NCBI GenBank assembly: GCA_905202485.1
Contig: CAJKRY010000004.1
Span: 55,620-119,619, forward strand
Length of the DNA: 64,000 nt
Direction: 5' to 3'
Source of the DNA: an uncultured Methanomassiliicoccus sp.
Lineage (GTDB): Archaea > Thermoplasmatota > Thermoplasmata > Methanomassiliicoccales > Methanomassiliicoccaceae
Below the pieces are notes generated by a model. That model was not told the DNA's origin. It did no database searches and worked only from the letters and a program-made list of their open reading frames with translations. The position numbers and the translations under genes are program-made. Below, piece by piece: positions 26,940-36,036 of this stretch. How positions within the stretch are numbered: position 1 is the first letter of the stretch; the number at the start of each line of letters is the position of its first letter.

Positions 26940-27030
26940 CTTTTTGTATTTTTCTCGTTGTGAGTTTTTACAGCAGAATATTCTTTATCCTCAGCGCAGT
27001 CTTTATTTCTGTGAAATCAATCTGAAAAAA

Positions 27031-27207
27031 CATAAATACCGCACTACGTTATTCTGAAGAGCGGTCGATTCGAATTCGGGCAGACCCACCAAATCGGATG
27101 TGATTACTTGAGCGATACACAGTGGTTCATAATCTTCTGTATGTTAGTCGGTCCAATATGGGCTATCATATTCTCATACATATTGTAAGACGTACCGCTC
27201 TTCTGAA
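27031..27207 (+). ncRNA. Candidate small RNA closed by a long terminal inverted repeat
   Basis: In the 408-base gap after tRNA-Val, TTCTGAAGAGCGGT (27052-27065) pairs with ACCGCTCTTCTGAA (27194-27207) over 13 of 14 positions. A TATA-like CATAAATACC at 27031-27040 lies about 25 bases before the 5' arm, as expected for an archaeal promoter. A transcript of about 150 bases would thus have a closed terminal stem. The interior has weaker pairing potential, including CGATT/AATCG. I recognise no known RNA family; a MITE-like inverted-repeat element is the main alternative. Confidence 0.4.
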
Positions 27208-27368
27208 AGTCTACATTCTTATGCAGCAGTCAAAATCTACTCGTTGGCATCTATTTTTTATTATTTTATAATTAATCTATTTTTTATTGAAATATTCCTG
27301 CAGATGTATTCAGAGGCACCGCGTCAGAGTTAACTATATGATGTTCAATGCTCCTCATGGAATATAAC

Positions 27369-29273
27369 ATGTCACAGAATGAAGTTAAGATCTCCTTAGT
27401 CCAAATGAAGATGGCGAAAAACGTTTCGTCTAATCTCAAAAAAGCCGTATCTATGATACATGAGGCTGCAAGCGGTGGCGCTGATATCGTATGCTTACCG
27501 GAACTTTTCTCTACGCAATATTTTCCTCAATATGATTTATCAGACTGCACCTTGAGAGATAATATTCCTCACGATACAATTCCTGGCAAGATCTGCAGCA
27601 TCTTATCTTCTGCAGCGTTGGACAACAATATAATCTTAATCGGAGGTTCTATTTTTGAAAAGTATGGTGATCACTTCTTCAATACTTCTGTTACATTTAA
27701 TCCTGTTGGGAAACAAATAGGAAAATATCGCAAGATACACATACCGCATGACGAAAAATTCTATGAGCAGAGTTATTTTGAAAAAGGCAATACGGGTTTT
27801 AATGTTATGAAAACCAGCAAAGGAAACATTGGTACGCTGATCTGCTATGATCAATGGTTTCCGGAAGCTGCAAGGTGCAATGCCCTTCTGGGTGCTGACA
27901 TGATTTTTTACCCTACTGCAATAGGTACTGCTGAAGGCATAGAAGAGGCCGAAGGCAGCTGGCAGGATGCATGGGAAAATGTAATGAGGGGCCATGCCAT
28001 CGCAAACGGCGTCATTGTAGCTGCATGCAACCGTGTCGGAGTCGAAAATTCAATGACCTTCTGGGGAGGCAGTTTCATCATCGATGCCTTTGGTAGAACA
28101 CTGGTCAGGGCTTCATCAGAAGAAGAAATAGTATCTGCATCTGTGGATTTAGATCATGGGCATAATATCCGAGACGGATGGAGATTTTTCTACAACAGGC
28201 GTCCTGAATGTTATGATTTAATTTGTAAGAGGAATCAAATGACTGAAGATCCTAAATCTTGTAATTTTCATATGCCAGCTGAGTGGGAAGAACATGAAGC
28301 TACATGGCTCTCATGGCCGAAGAATCCTTTGACTTTCCCGGAAGACATCATTGAGTCTGTAGAGAGAACATACAGTCTGATGGTAGAAGCTCTGAGTCCC
28401 GGAGAGACCGTTAAGATTCTGGTCGATAATGCTGAAATGGAAGAAAGAGCCCGCAGCATTATAGAGAAAACAAATGCAGACATGAGCAATGTCAAATTCT
28501 TCCAGATTGAAAGTTCTGATGTATGGATAAGAGACTACGGTCCAACTTTCATCGTAAACAACGAGGGAAAAAAAGCGGCAATAAAATGGGATTTCAATGC
28601 ATGGGGAGCAAAATATGACGACCTCATGTATGATAATATTACAGGAGAAAACGTTGTTCAGACGACTGGTGTAAAAGTATTCAGACCCTGCATTGTGCTG
28701 GAGGGCGGATCTATTGACGTCAACGGTAAAGGTGTGGTGCTGACTACTGAGCAGTGCCTCTTAAATCCCAATAGGAACCCACATTTGAAGAAAGAGGATA
28801 TTGAACAGTACCTCTGCAGGTATCTTGGCGTGGATCAGGTAGTCTGGCTAAAGTCTGGAATTGACGGAGACGACACCGATGGCCACGTTGATGACTTTGC
28901 CCGTTTTGTTAATGATCATACAGTTCTGTGCTCATATGCGGAAGGAGACTCACCTGATTCACAGGTCTTGAAAACCAATTTTGAGATTCTAAAATCTCAG
29001 AAGGTCTTTGATGTTGTTGCGCTGCCTATGCCTGTACCTATACCGTTAGATGAAGAAGAAAGAAATCTTCCGGCAAGCTATGCTAATTTCTACATAGGAA
29101 ATAATGCAGTGTTAGTTCCTGCATTTGATGATCCCGCAGACTCTATTGCCGTGGAGATAATCGGAAAGTATTTTCCTAACCGTAAAATAACATCTATTCC
29201 TGCTAAAGATGTAGTCTACGGTTACGGCGGATTTCATTGTATTACGCAGCAAGAGCCTAAAAACAGAGAATAA
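27369..29273 (+). CDS. Fused N-carbamoylputrescine amidase - agmatine deiminase
   Basis: A 634-residue two-domain protein. Residues about 1-285 are a carbon-nitrogen hydrolase like AguB, with Glu (VCLPELFSTQYF), Lys (YRKIHIPHDEKF) and Cys (LICYDQWFPEAAR) of the triad. Residues about 295-634 are a peptidyl-arginine-deiminase-fold domain like AguA: MPAEWEEHEATWLSWP, SSDVWIRDYGPTF, EGGSIDVNGKG, DDTDGHVDDFARF and the catalytic Cys in YGGFHCITQQEP. Together they turn agmatine into N-carbamoylputrescine and then putrescine plus CO2 and ammonia. The two enzymes are normally separate proteins encoded by neighbouring genes. I use the ATG at 27369; earlier in-frame ATGs are at 27348 and 27357. Confidence 0.9.
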   Translation: MSQNEVKISLVQMKMAKNVSSNLKKAVSMIHEAASGGADIVCLPELFSTQYFPQYDLSDCTLRDNIPHDTIPGKICSILSSAALDNNIILIGGSIFEKYGDHFFNTSVTFNPVGKQIGKYRKIHIPHDEKFYEQSYFEKGNTGFNVMKTSKGNIGTLICYDQWFPEAARCNALLGADMIFYPTAIGTAEGIEEAEGSWQDAWENVMRGHAIANGVIVAACNRVGVENSMTFWGGSFIIDAFGRTLVRASSEEEIVSASVDLDHGHNIRDGWRFFYNRRPECYDLICKRNQMTEDPKSCNFHMPAEWEEHEATWLSWPKNPLTFPEDIIESVERTYSLMVEALSPGETVKILVDNAEMEERARSIIEKTNADMSNVKFFQIESSDVWIRDYGPTFIVNNEGKKAAIKWDFNAWGAKYDDLMYDNITGENVVQTTGVKVFRPCIVLEGGSIDVNGKGVVLTTEQCLLNPNRNPHLKKEDIEQYLCRYLGVDQVVWLKSGIDGDDTDGHVDDFARFVNDHTVLCSYAEGDSPDSQVLKTNFEILKSQKVFDVVALPMPVPIPLDEEERNLPASYANFYIGNNAVLVPAFDDPADSIAVEIIGKYFPNRKITSIPAKDVVYGYGGFHCITQQEPKNRE

Positions 29274-29368
29274 GGACCTTAGCGATAGTTACATCCTAAG
29301 AATTATTCTCTGGCTCTCCTATTTTTTATAATTATCAAATGTCTAAAATGATCACTATCCAGTCTTGA

Positions 29369-29519
29369 ATTTATAAAAATATATTTTATTGTATATAATA
29401 GTTGAAAAACGACTACATCTTCACGATAATTTAATATATGCGCAAAACAACTTTTTCATCAAAGATTCAGAATTCAGGGGGAGTTTTGAATCTCTATCTA
29501 AACAATAGGAGTTGAACAA
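29369..29519 (+). promoter_or_regulatory. mtaC promoter, leader hairpin and ribosome binding site
   Basis: AT-rich sequence with a TATA-like TGTATATAAT near 29391-29400 suggests a start site around 29425 and a leader of roughly 95 bases. Inside it, AGATTCA (29463-29469) pairs with TGAATCT (29487-29493), and the loop holds a GGGGGAG run. The ribosome binding site AGGAG lies just before the ATG at 29520. The hairpin may be regulatory, but this is not proven. Confidence 0.45.
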
Positions 29520-30305
29520 ATGGCAGACTTCGATAGCATAAGCGCTGACAAGATTCTGACGAGATACGATATCGTCGTAGAGTCTAGCGAAAAGCCGGAA
29601 GACATTGCTGAGCAATTCATGCCCGAGAACCCATTACTCAGACAGATTGCAGAAGATGTTATGAACTTGAAGTTTAAGGTAATTGAGGAGCACGTCAAAG
29701 AAGCACTCAAGACCTTAACACCTGAGGAAATCATCGAGAATGGTCTTCTAGCAGGAATGGATATTGTAGCTGAGTTGTATGGACGCGGTATTTACTACCT
29801 GCCACACGTAATGGTTGCATCTGATGCAATGACCCGTGGAACAAAAGTTGCAGAAGCAGCTCTTGGTGGCGAGAGGAAGTACAAGGGCGTAGTAATGATG
29901 CACGCAGCCGAGGGAGATCCACACGATATTGGAAAGAACATCGCAGCAGTTCTTCTCAAGTCCAACGGATTTGGAATCATCGATCTCGGAAAAGATGTAC
30001 TTGTTGATACCGTAGTTGACGAAGTAGTAAAGCAGAAACCAAACGTTCTAACCGGAACCGCACTCATGACCACAACCATGTCTGCTTTCCCAAGGATCGC
30101 CAACAGGCTCAAAGAGCACGGAATGGAAGTTCCATTTATCTGCGCAGGTGGTGCAGTTAACAGAGAATACGTAGAGTCCTACGACATGGGTATCTACAGT
30201 GCAAAAGCTGCAGAAGGTCCAGGTCTTGCAAACAAGGCACTCGACGGATGGGACTGGAAGAAGATCAGATCCAACTGGGATGAGATTATTAACGGAAAGG
30301 CATGA
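29520..30305 (+). CDS. mtaC: Methanol-specific corrinoid protein MtaC
   Basis: A 261-residue corrinoid protein that carries the methyl group from methanol to coenzyme M. The helical cap domain occupies about residues 25-115 and the Rossmann B12 domain about 120-250. The cobalt-ligating motif is EGDPHDIGK with His135, close to His136 of the Methanosarcina enzyme. GxVxLGKDV-like (IIDLGKDV) and the C-terminal AGGAVNREY follow the family pattern. It is 15 bases upstream of mtaB, the methyltransferase partner. Regular codon use suggests a strongly expressed gene. Confidence 0.95.
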   Translation: MADFDSISADKILTRYDIVVESSEKPEDIAEQFMPENPLLRQIAEDVMNLKFKVIEEHVKEALKTLTPEEIIENGLLAGMDIVAELYGRGIYYLPHVMVASDAMTRGTKVAEAALGGERKYKGVVMMHAAEGDPHDIGKNIAAVLLKSNGFGIIDLGKDVLVDTVVDEVVKQKPNVLTGTALMTTTMSAFPRIANRLKEHGMEVPFICAGGAVNREYVESYDMGIYSAKAAEGPGLANKALDGWDWKKIRSNWDEIINGKA

Positions 30306-30320
30306 ATGAGGTGATTTAAG

Positions 30321-31724
30321 ATGGCTACTACAAAATTCACAAAAATGGCATACGACTCCGCAGATGACTTAATTTTCGGAGAAGCAAAAAAACCCATATC
30401 CTACGGTCTTGGATTGAAAGTAGGTCAGGGATCAGTTATTCCTGAAATTAACTTTGCTCCTAGACCAGGCAGCGAGAAGAGTCCCGAATCTCTTACAAAA
30501 GAGTACGTTGACTACATCGCAACAGACATTATGAACAGAGCAGTTACCCTTGGTTTCCCAGCTGTTCAGCTGGAAAATGAATGGATCTTCCAGATGGGTA
30601 ACGACCCAGAAAAATTCGCAAAACCTGTCGTCGCTGGTCAGAAAGCTGTCATTCAGAAATTCCACGACCAGTACGGAATCGCTTGCGCTGTAAGGCACAC
30701 CTGTGCTGATCCACGTCTGCACGAGCAGGGAATGAGGTTTGGACAGGACAAGACCCACAACTACCCAGAAAAGATGTTAGAGTCCTTTGAAGTAGCAGCA
30801 GATGCAGGTGCAGATATTGTTTCCATCGAATCTGTCGGTGGAAAAGAAATCTCAGACTACGCTGTTGTACGTCAAGATATCAGAGGATGGCTCTTCGGTA
30901 TCGGTTACCTCGGATCAATCGATATGGAATGGCTGTGGTCCCAGATTGTCGACCTCGCAAAGAGGAAGAAAGTCGTAGCTGGTGGAGACACAAACTGTGC
31001 CGGTGCAAACACATCTATGTTCATGGCTGGCGGATATTTAGACAAAGATGTTCCAAGAACATTCTCTGCAGTTACCCGTGCAATCGCTTCTGCAAGAACA
31101 CTCGTTGCTCTTGAATGCGGTGCAACTGGACCAGACAAAGACTGCGGTTATGAAGGACCTATCCTCAAAGCAATTTCTGGATGTCCGTCCGCTCAGGAAG
31201 GAAAAGGCGCTCAGGATGCCCACGCTGATCTGATGGGTAACTTAATCGCTCAGACCTGCGACCTGTGGTCAAATGAGTCCGTTGAATACCACCCAGAATT
31301 CGGTGGATCATCCGTTCAGTGCTGGCTTGGTGTAATCGGATACGAAGCTGCCTTAATGAACGCTTCCAAGCAGATGAAGCAGGACAAAGTCCTCAGGGAC
31401 ATCTATGTTGCTTCTGACAGATTCAGATCCCCAGAAGGATTCATCCTTGCATACGACAACGCTTACAAGATCGGACAGGCCATCGTAGAGGTTGGAGACA
31501 ACTACTATCTGAGGGCAAAAGCTGCTGGTCTCAAAGCTGCTGAATTAATCAAGGAATCCAACGACAAGGGAAAACTGAAACTCAATAAGCAGGAAAAAGA
31601 CACACTCAACAAGATGATCACAGATCTGAACTCTCTGCCAGACGAGGAAGGCAAATTCGTCGACTGGGCTCTCAAAGAGTACAAGGATGTTCCTGCATTC
31701 AACCCCAAGAACTACGACCTCTAA
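30321..31724 (+). CDS. mtaB: Methanol:corrinoid methyltransferase MtaB
   Basis: A 467-residue TIM-barrel zinc enzyme that activates methanol and methylates the cobalt of MtaC. By alignment to the known Methanosarcina ligands (Glu164, Cys220, Cys269), the equivalents here are Glu170 (SIESVGG), Cys226 (GGDTNCAGAN) and Cys275 (GPDKDCGYEGP). The mtaC-mtaB order is standard. No mtaA is in the window, so the transfer to coenzyme M is completed by a protein encoded elsewhere. A T-rich tract (31750-31768) after the stop may end transcription. Confidence 0.96.
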   Translation: MATTKFTKMAYDSADDLIFGEAKKPISYGLGLKVGQGSVIPEINFAPRPGSEKSPESLTKEYVDYIATDIMNRAVTLGFPAVQLENEWIFQMGNDPEKFAKPVVAGQKAVIQKFHDQYGIACAVRHTCADPRLHEQGMRFGQDKTHNYPEKMLESFEVAADAGADIVSIESVGGKEISDYAVVRQDIRGWLFGIGYLGSIDMEWLWSQIVDLAKRKKVVAGGDTNCAGANTSMFMAGGYLDKDVPRTFSAVTRAIASARTLVALECGATGPDKDCGYEGPILKAISGCPSAQEGKGAQDAHADLMGNLIAQTCDLWSNESVEYHPEFGGSSVQCWLGVIGYEAALMNASKQMKQDKVLRDIYVASDRFRSPEGFILAYDNAYKIGQAIVEVGDNYYLRAKAAGLKAAELIKESNDKGKLKLNKQEKDTLNKMITDLNSLPDEEGKFVDWALKEYKDVPAFNPKNYDL

Positions 31725-31852
31725 ACAGGTTATTGATTCCTCAAACCCCTTCCCTTTACCTTTTTTTAGTAAAATATTATTATCTGCATTCTGCATGTTT
31801 TAGAATTTGAAAGATAAGTTTGATATATCCACTTACAATTTATATGTGAGAC

Positions 31853-33067
31853 ATGGTTAGTTTCATGTCCAAAGAAGATTTTAAACCTACCAAGCTTTCG
31901 ATGATAACCATTCTGTTGGCATCGATGCTTATGCTGATGGGAGGGGCGGCTGTAGCACCCGCATTGCCTTCTATAAGCGTGGCGTTTCCCGATGCTTCTG
32001 AATCTCTTATCTCGCTGATTATTACATTTCCTTCATTAGCGATTGCTATAGTAGGTTTAGCAATTGGGGCATTATCTGATAAAGTGGGAAAAGTCAAAGT
32101 CCTTTTTGTCTCACTTTTCATTTTCGGATTAGCCGGCGTTTCTGCATATTTCATGGACAACATATATGTCATTCTTGCAGGGCGTTTCTTCGTCGGCATT
32201 GGTATTGCAGGAATTGCAAGTTGCTGCACCGCGTTGTTGTCTGAATATTATACAGGTTCAATGCGTGTCAAAGCATTGGGTTATCAGTCTGCTGCTATGG
32301 GGTTAGGCGTGCTGGTTCTCGAATCGGCCGGCGGAGCTTTAGCAGATTTCAGCTGGAGAGATCCATTTTTGATCTATGGTCTTGGTTTCCTGATTCTTGC
32401 ACTTGCTCTGGTATCTCTGAGAGAACCTTCCAAGCAGGCTCATGAAAATGCAGACGGCATAGAAATTCCGCCGGTAGCAGCAAATAAAAAACTGATTGCC
32501 GTATCATATATCACAATTTTTCTCGGCATGATCATGTGTTTCATGCTCCCTACAAAGCTCCCCTATTACTTTTCAGAGATGGGATCTGCTTCAGTGATGT
32601 GCGGCCTTTTCTTAGGTATCGGAGGAGTATGCAATACTCTGACTAGTCTCTGCTACAGAACCGTCTCTCTGCATTTAGATAGATATGTGATCATTGCAGT
32701 TTCATTTGCACTGCTGGGTGCCGCCTTTGCAGTTCTTTATCTGCCTTCTTCGTTAATATGTGCTGCAATAGCCGTCTGCCTTTATGGTGTGGGTATGGGA
32801 TTAGTGTCTCCGGCAGTGTCTACTGCTCTCGCAACTCAGACAACTCCTCAGACTTCAGGCAAAATCATGGGCGGATACTCAACCGCATTCTATCTGGGTC
32901 AGTTCTCAGCAACGCTGATCATCATTCCCGTGCTGGCATACATGGGTTCCTACGGTGGCATGTTCCTGTTTATGGGAGTTGTATCTCTAGTCATCGCTCT
33001 GATATACGCACTCGGGTACATTTTTATCAATAAGTCAAAATCCAGTGCTGTAGGAGTGTCGGATTAA
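31853..33067 (+). CDS. Major facilitator superfamily transporter
   Basis: A 404-residue membrane protein with about twelve hydrophobic helices. The loop between helices 2 and 3 carries ALSDKVGKVKV, the MFS signature region, followed by GRFFVGIGIAGIASCCTALLSEYY. Helix content and length fit the drug:H+ antiporter family, but the substrate is unknown. The start may be the ATG at 31853 or that at 31865 (MSKEDFKPTKL). It is transcribed alone after mtaB, with a TATA-like box 25-35 bases before. Confidence 0.85.
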   Translation: MVSFMSKEDFKPTKLSMITILLASMLMLMGGAAVAPALPSISVAFPDASESLISLIITFPSLAIAIVGLAIGALSDKVGKVKVLFVSLFIFGLAGVSAYFMDNIYVILAGRFFVGIGIAGIASCCTALLSEYYTGSMRVKALGYQSAAMGLGVLVLESAGGALADFSWRDPFLIYGLGFLILALALVSLREPSKQAHENADGIEIPPVAANKKLIAVSYITIFLGMIMCFMLPTKLPYYFSEMGSASVMCGLFLGIGGVCNTLTSLCYRTVSLHLDRYVIIAVSFALLGAAFAVLYLPSSLICAAIAVCLYGVGMGLVSPAVSTALATQTTPQTSGKIMGGYSTAFYLGQFSATLIIIPVLAYMGSYGGMFLFMGVVSLVIALIYALGYIFINKSKSSAVGVSD

Positions 33068-33218
33068 ACCATTTCAAAACTTTTTATTTTTTTCACTAAT
33101 CTTGTTTTTTTGAGAACTATATCTCCATGTATAAGTTATGTGAATGATGCTGTTTTGTGGTAGCAATCTCAGCGTAACCATTATTTGCAGGGGGCCGCTA
33201 TCTCCAAACGGTTTCAAA

Positions 33219-34226
33219 ATGAACGTTCTTACGGATAACGGAAGCATCGACATTAGAGCAGTGTGGTTTGATAACAACTGTGTGAAAATGATCGATCAGA
33301 GAATTTTACCCCATAAATTTGAAATTATAGAATTCAGAGATTATCTAGACGTTGCTGAGGCTATTCGTAACATGACTGTCCGCGGTGCACCTGCCATCGG
33401 CGCTTCTGCAGCTTACGGAATGGCTTTAGCATATCTGCAGGGAGCAGATCTGACTAAGGCTGCAGCCGATCTGAAATCCACGCGCCCCACTGCCTTTGAT
33501 CTTTTCTATGCGGTTGACAGAATGCTGGAAGCTGCTGAGAATAAGGAGAATCTGGTCGATGCAGCTAATAATTACGCTGATAAAATAGTCGATAAGTGCC
33601 GTAAGATCGGGGAATATGGTGCTGAATTAATCTCCGACGGATGTGTAATCATGACTCACTGCAATGCCGGTGCTCTGGCAACAGTTGATATAGGTACTGC
33701 TCTGGCGCCTATGAGAGTTGCCAAGAGCCAAGGTAAGAATATCTTCGTATACACTTCTGAAACCCGTCCCAGGCTGCAGGGTATGAAATTGACTGCCTGG
33801 GAGCTTTTGAACGAAGGAATCCCGCACAAAATCATTGCCGATGGAGCATCCGGTGCAGTGATGAGGAAAGGCGTTGACATGATCATTGTCGGGGCTGACA
33901 GGATTGCTGCAAACGGGGACTTTGCAAATAAGATCGGAACATATGACAAAGCTGTCTTAGCTCATGAGATGGGTATTCCATTCTATGTTGCAGCTCCTGT
34001 ATCTACATTTGATTTCAGCATAGCCAGCGGAAAAGAAATCGTGATTGAAGACCGCAGCGAGGAAGAAGTTACAGAAATTGATGGTACCAGGATTGCTCCT
34101 GAAGGTTGCAGCGCCCTCAACCCTTCTTTCGATATGTCTGAAGCTAAGTACGTCAAAGGTTTCATTACTGAAATGGGAGTCTTAGCTCCAAGTGAAATAA
34201 ACTGTCTCCGCAAGGCAGATATCTGA
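33219..34226 (+). CDS. mtnA: S-methyl-5-thioribose-1-phosphate (or 5-deoxyribose-1-phosphate) isomerase
   Basis: A 335-residue aIF2B/MtnA-family isomerase. Conserved blocks include AVWFDNNCVKMIDQRILP, MTVRGAPAIGASAAYG, THCNAGALATVDIGTAL, YTSETRPRLQG, VGADRIAANGDFANKIGTY and APVSTFDF. The catalytic Cys (THCNAG) and Asp (VGADRI) are present. The enzyme isomerises an aldose-1-phosphate to the ketose in salvage of methylthioadenosine or 5'-deoxyadenosine. I place the start at the ATG at 33219; an earlier in-frame ATG at 33144 extends into the promoter-like region. A class II aldolase gene follows nine bases later. Confidence 0.9.
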   Translation: MNVLTDNGSIDIRAVWFDNNCVKMIDQRILPHKFEIIEFRDYLDVAEAIRNMTVRGAPAIGASAAYGMALAYLQGADLTKAAADLKSTRPTAFDLFYAVDRMLEAAENKENLVDAANNYADKIVDKCRKIGEYGAELISDGCVIMTHCNAGALATVDIGTALAPMRVAKSQGKNIFVYTSETRPRLQGMKLTAWELLNEGIPHKIIADGASGAVMRKGVDMIIVGADRIAANGDFANKIGTYDKAVLAHEMGIPFYVAAPVSTFDFSIASGKEIVIEDRSEEEVTEIDGTRIAPEGCSALNPSFDMSEAKYVKGFITEMGVLAPSEINCLRKADI

Positions 34227-34235
34227 GGTGTAATT

Positions 34236-34868
34236 ATGTTTCAGGACATTATAAGGAAAAACCAGCTTTCTCAGGATCTAGCAGACATCGGCAGACTGCT
34301 GTATGAAAAGCGTTTGACAATCGCCAGCGGAGGAAATATGAGCGTCCGTTCTGAAGGGTCCATGCTGATCACCCCCTCCGGTGTCTGCAAAGGAATGCTG
34401 TCCGCAGAAGATATGATTGAAATAGACATTTCATCAGGAGAAATCGTCGGAAAGGGGAAACCTTCAATTGAGACCCCTTTCCATTTGGGAATCTACCGTT
34501 CCAGGCCTGATGCGAATGCTGTCATTCATTGTCATCCAGTATCCTGCACTGTTTTAGCCATACAGGCAAAAAATCTCCTTACAAATCTCACTCCCGAATC
34601 TTTAATGATTTTAGGGAAAGACGTTCCAATGATTCCATACGACACGCCGGGCTCAGACGGACTGGCTGAAAAATTGATCTCGGCCATGGGATCAAATAAG
34701 GCATGCATAATGCAGAACCACGGCGCCTTGGTGGTCGGTAAAAATCTGATGGATGCATTCCTCAGAATGGAAACCCTTGAATACATTGCCACTTTACAAT
34801 TGAAATGCGGTGAAGTGCCGGGTCTTCCAGAAGATGAGATTGAAAGGGTACTTGCTATGAGCAAATGA
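34236..34868 (+). CDS. Class II (fuculose-1-phosphate type) aldolase
   Basis: A 210-residue zinc aldolase. Zinc ligands are HCHPVS and the C-terminal QNHGALV, with the catalytic glutamate in IETPFHLGIY. The N-terminal ASGGNMSVR and TPSGVCKGML match the FucA/AraD family. After MtnA the natural substrate is 5-methylthioribulose-1-phosphate or 5-deoxyribulose-1-phosphate, cleaved to dihydroxyacetone phosphate plus an aldehyde. In methanogens lactaldehyde from such a reaction has been linked to aromatic precursor synthesis. The operon position supports this; the sequence alone does not exclude fuculose phosphate. Confidence 0.85.
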   Translation: MFQDIIRKNQLSQDLADIGRLLYEKRLTIASGGNMSVRSEGSMLITPSGVCKGMLSAEDMIEIDISSGEIVGKGKPSIETPFHLGIYRSRPDANAVIHCHPVSCTVLAIQAKNLLTNLTPESLMILGKDVPMIPYDTPGSDGLAEKLISAMGSNKACIMQNHGALVVGKNLMDAFLRMETLEYIATLQLKCGEVPGLPEDEIERVLAMSK

Positions 34869-34880
34869 TGGTGTTTACCG

Positions 34881-35963
34881 ATGATAATTGTAACAAAGTG
34901 GTTTGGAGTATTCTTAGTTGACAAAGACAAAGTAGTCCGCAGCATCCTGTTTGAAAAGAATCCAAACACCATCGCACAGAAGCTTGCAATCGTCCAGCGC
35001 GGTGAAATTCTACCTGAAGAAGAGCAGCTGGCCGGAAAACACATTCATGTGGCTGAAGCAAGAATGTCTTCATTAGGCAGGCCTGAGTTCTGCGATTCTT
35101 CTTTTATTCATCCTGAAGATTTCGGTTATTCTCCCCAGCTTATGCAGAAAGTGATGATCGAGCTGGGAAAGATGAGGATCAGAGAGCCTTTGTCGCCGGA
35201 CAGAGTCATAGTGCAGGCTGTGAGGGCTCTTGATGATGTAATTGATACCATCAATCTCATCAGTGAAAGGCTGCATGAGTGGTACGGGCTCTATTTCCCG
35301 GAACTTTCAGATTATGCAGCGGATGAAAGCTATGCCCGCATGATCTCTGAAAAGGCGTCCAGGGATGACATTCTGAATTCTCTAGATCTCCATCTGGAAA
35401 CGGTCGGTTCAGAACTGGAAACGGTTGATCTGGAATCTATAAGGCACTTTGCATCATCTCTTCACTCTCTGTATGAGGAGAAAGAAGAGCTGGAAAACTA
35501 TATCAAAGACAGAATGGAAGAAGCGGCGCCTAATCTTTCTGCAGTTGTAGGGCACAGCCTTGCAGCCAGATTAATATCTCTGGCCGGCGGTTTGAAAAGA
35601 CTTACTACAATGCCTGCAGGAACCGTCCAGCTTCTTGGTGCAGAAAAGGCTCTCTTTGCCCATTTGAAACAGGGAAAGAGGCCGCCAAAGCACGGCATAA
35701 TCTTCCAACACCCTTTGATTCACAGAGCCGCATACTGGCAGAGGGGAAAGATTGCCAGAGCAATGTCTAACAAACTGTCGCTGGCTGCTAAAATCGATTA
35801 CTTCAAAGGTGAGTTTATCGGAGATCAGCTCTATGAAGATCTCTGTAAAAGAGTTGAAGAAATTCAGGAAAAATATCCTGAGCCGCCGCCGAGAAAGGAG
35901 CCTGTGAGACAAAACCGCAAGCCTAAAAAGCGTAATAATAACAAAAATAGAAAGGCGAAATAA
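34881..35963 (+). CDS. nop5: Nop5/NOP56-58 box C/D ribonucleoprotein core protein
   Basis: A 360-residue scaffold of the archaeal box C/D RNP. The N-terminal fibrillarin-binding domain runs to about residue 100, a coiled coil lies at about 105-220, and the RNA-binding Nop domain includes PNLSAVVGHSLAARLISLAGGLKRLTTMPAGTVQLLGAEKALFAHLK. The C-terminal tail is highly basic (RKPKKRNNNKNRKAK), as in eukaryotic Nop56/58. The ATG is 12 bases after the aldolase stop, so it may share that transcript. Fibrillarin is encoded about 12 kb away. Confidence 0.92.
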   Translation: MIIVTKWFGVFLVDKDKVVRSILFEKNPNTIAQKLAIVQRGEILPEEEQLAGKHIHVAEARMSSLGRPEFCDSSFIHPEDFGYSPQLMQKVMIELGKMRIREPLSPDRVIVQAVRALDDVIDTINLISERLHEWYGLYFPELSDYAADESYARMISEKASRDDILNSLDLHLETVGSELETVDLESIRHFASSLHSLYEEKEELENYIKDRMEEAAPNLSAVVGHSLAARLISLAGGLKRLTTMPAGTVQLLGAEKALFAHLKQGKRPPKHGIIFQHPLIHRAAYWQRGKIARAMSNKLSLAAKIDYFKGEFIGDQLYEDLCKRVEEIQEKYPEPPPRKEPVRQNRKPKKRNNNKNRKAK

Positions 35964-36036
35964 AATTTCAGCTAATATTGCGCTTTCGACCAGCAAGTTA
36001 TATAAATAGCTGGTGTTTTCCCTTTTTTAGATTACT

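Noticed and set aside
27058..27090. tRNA-like T-arm and CCA end
   Set aside because: TTCGAAT and ACCCACCA occur, but no matching acceptor 5' strand, D arm or anticodon arm is found at the required distance.
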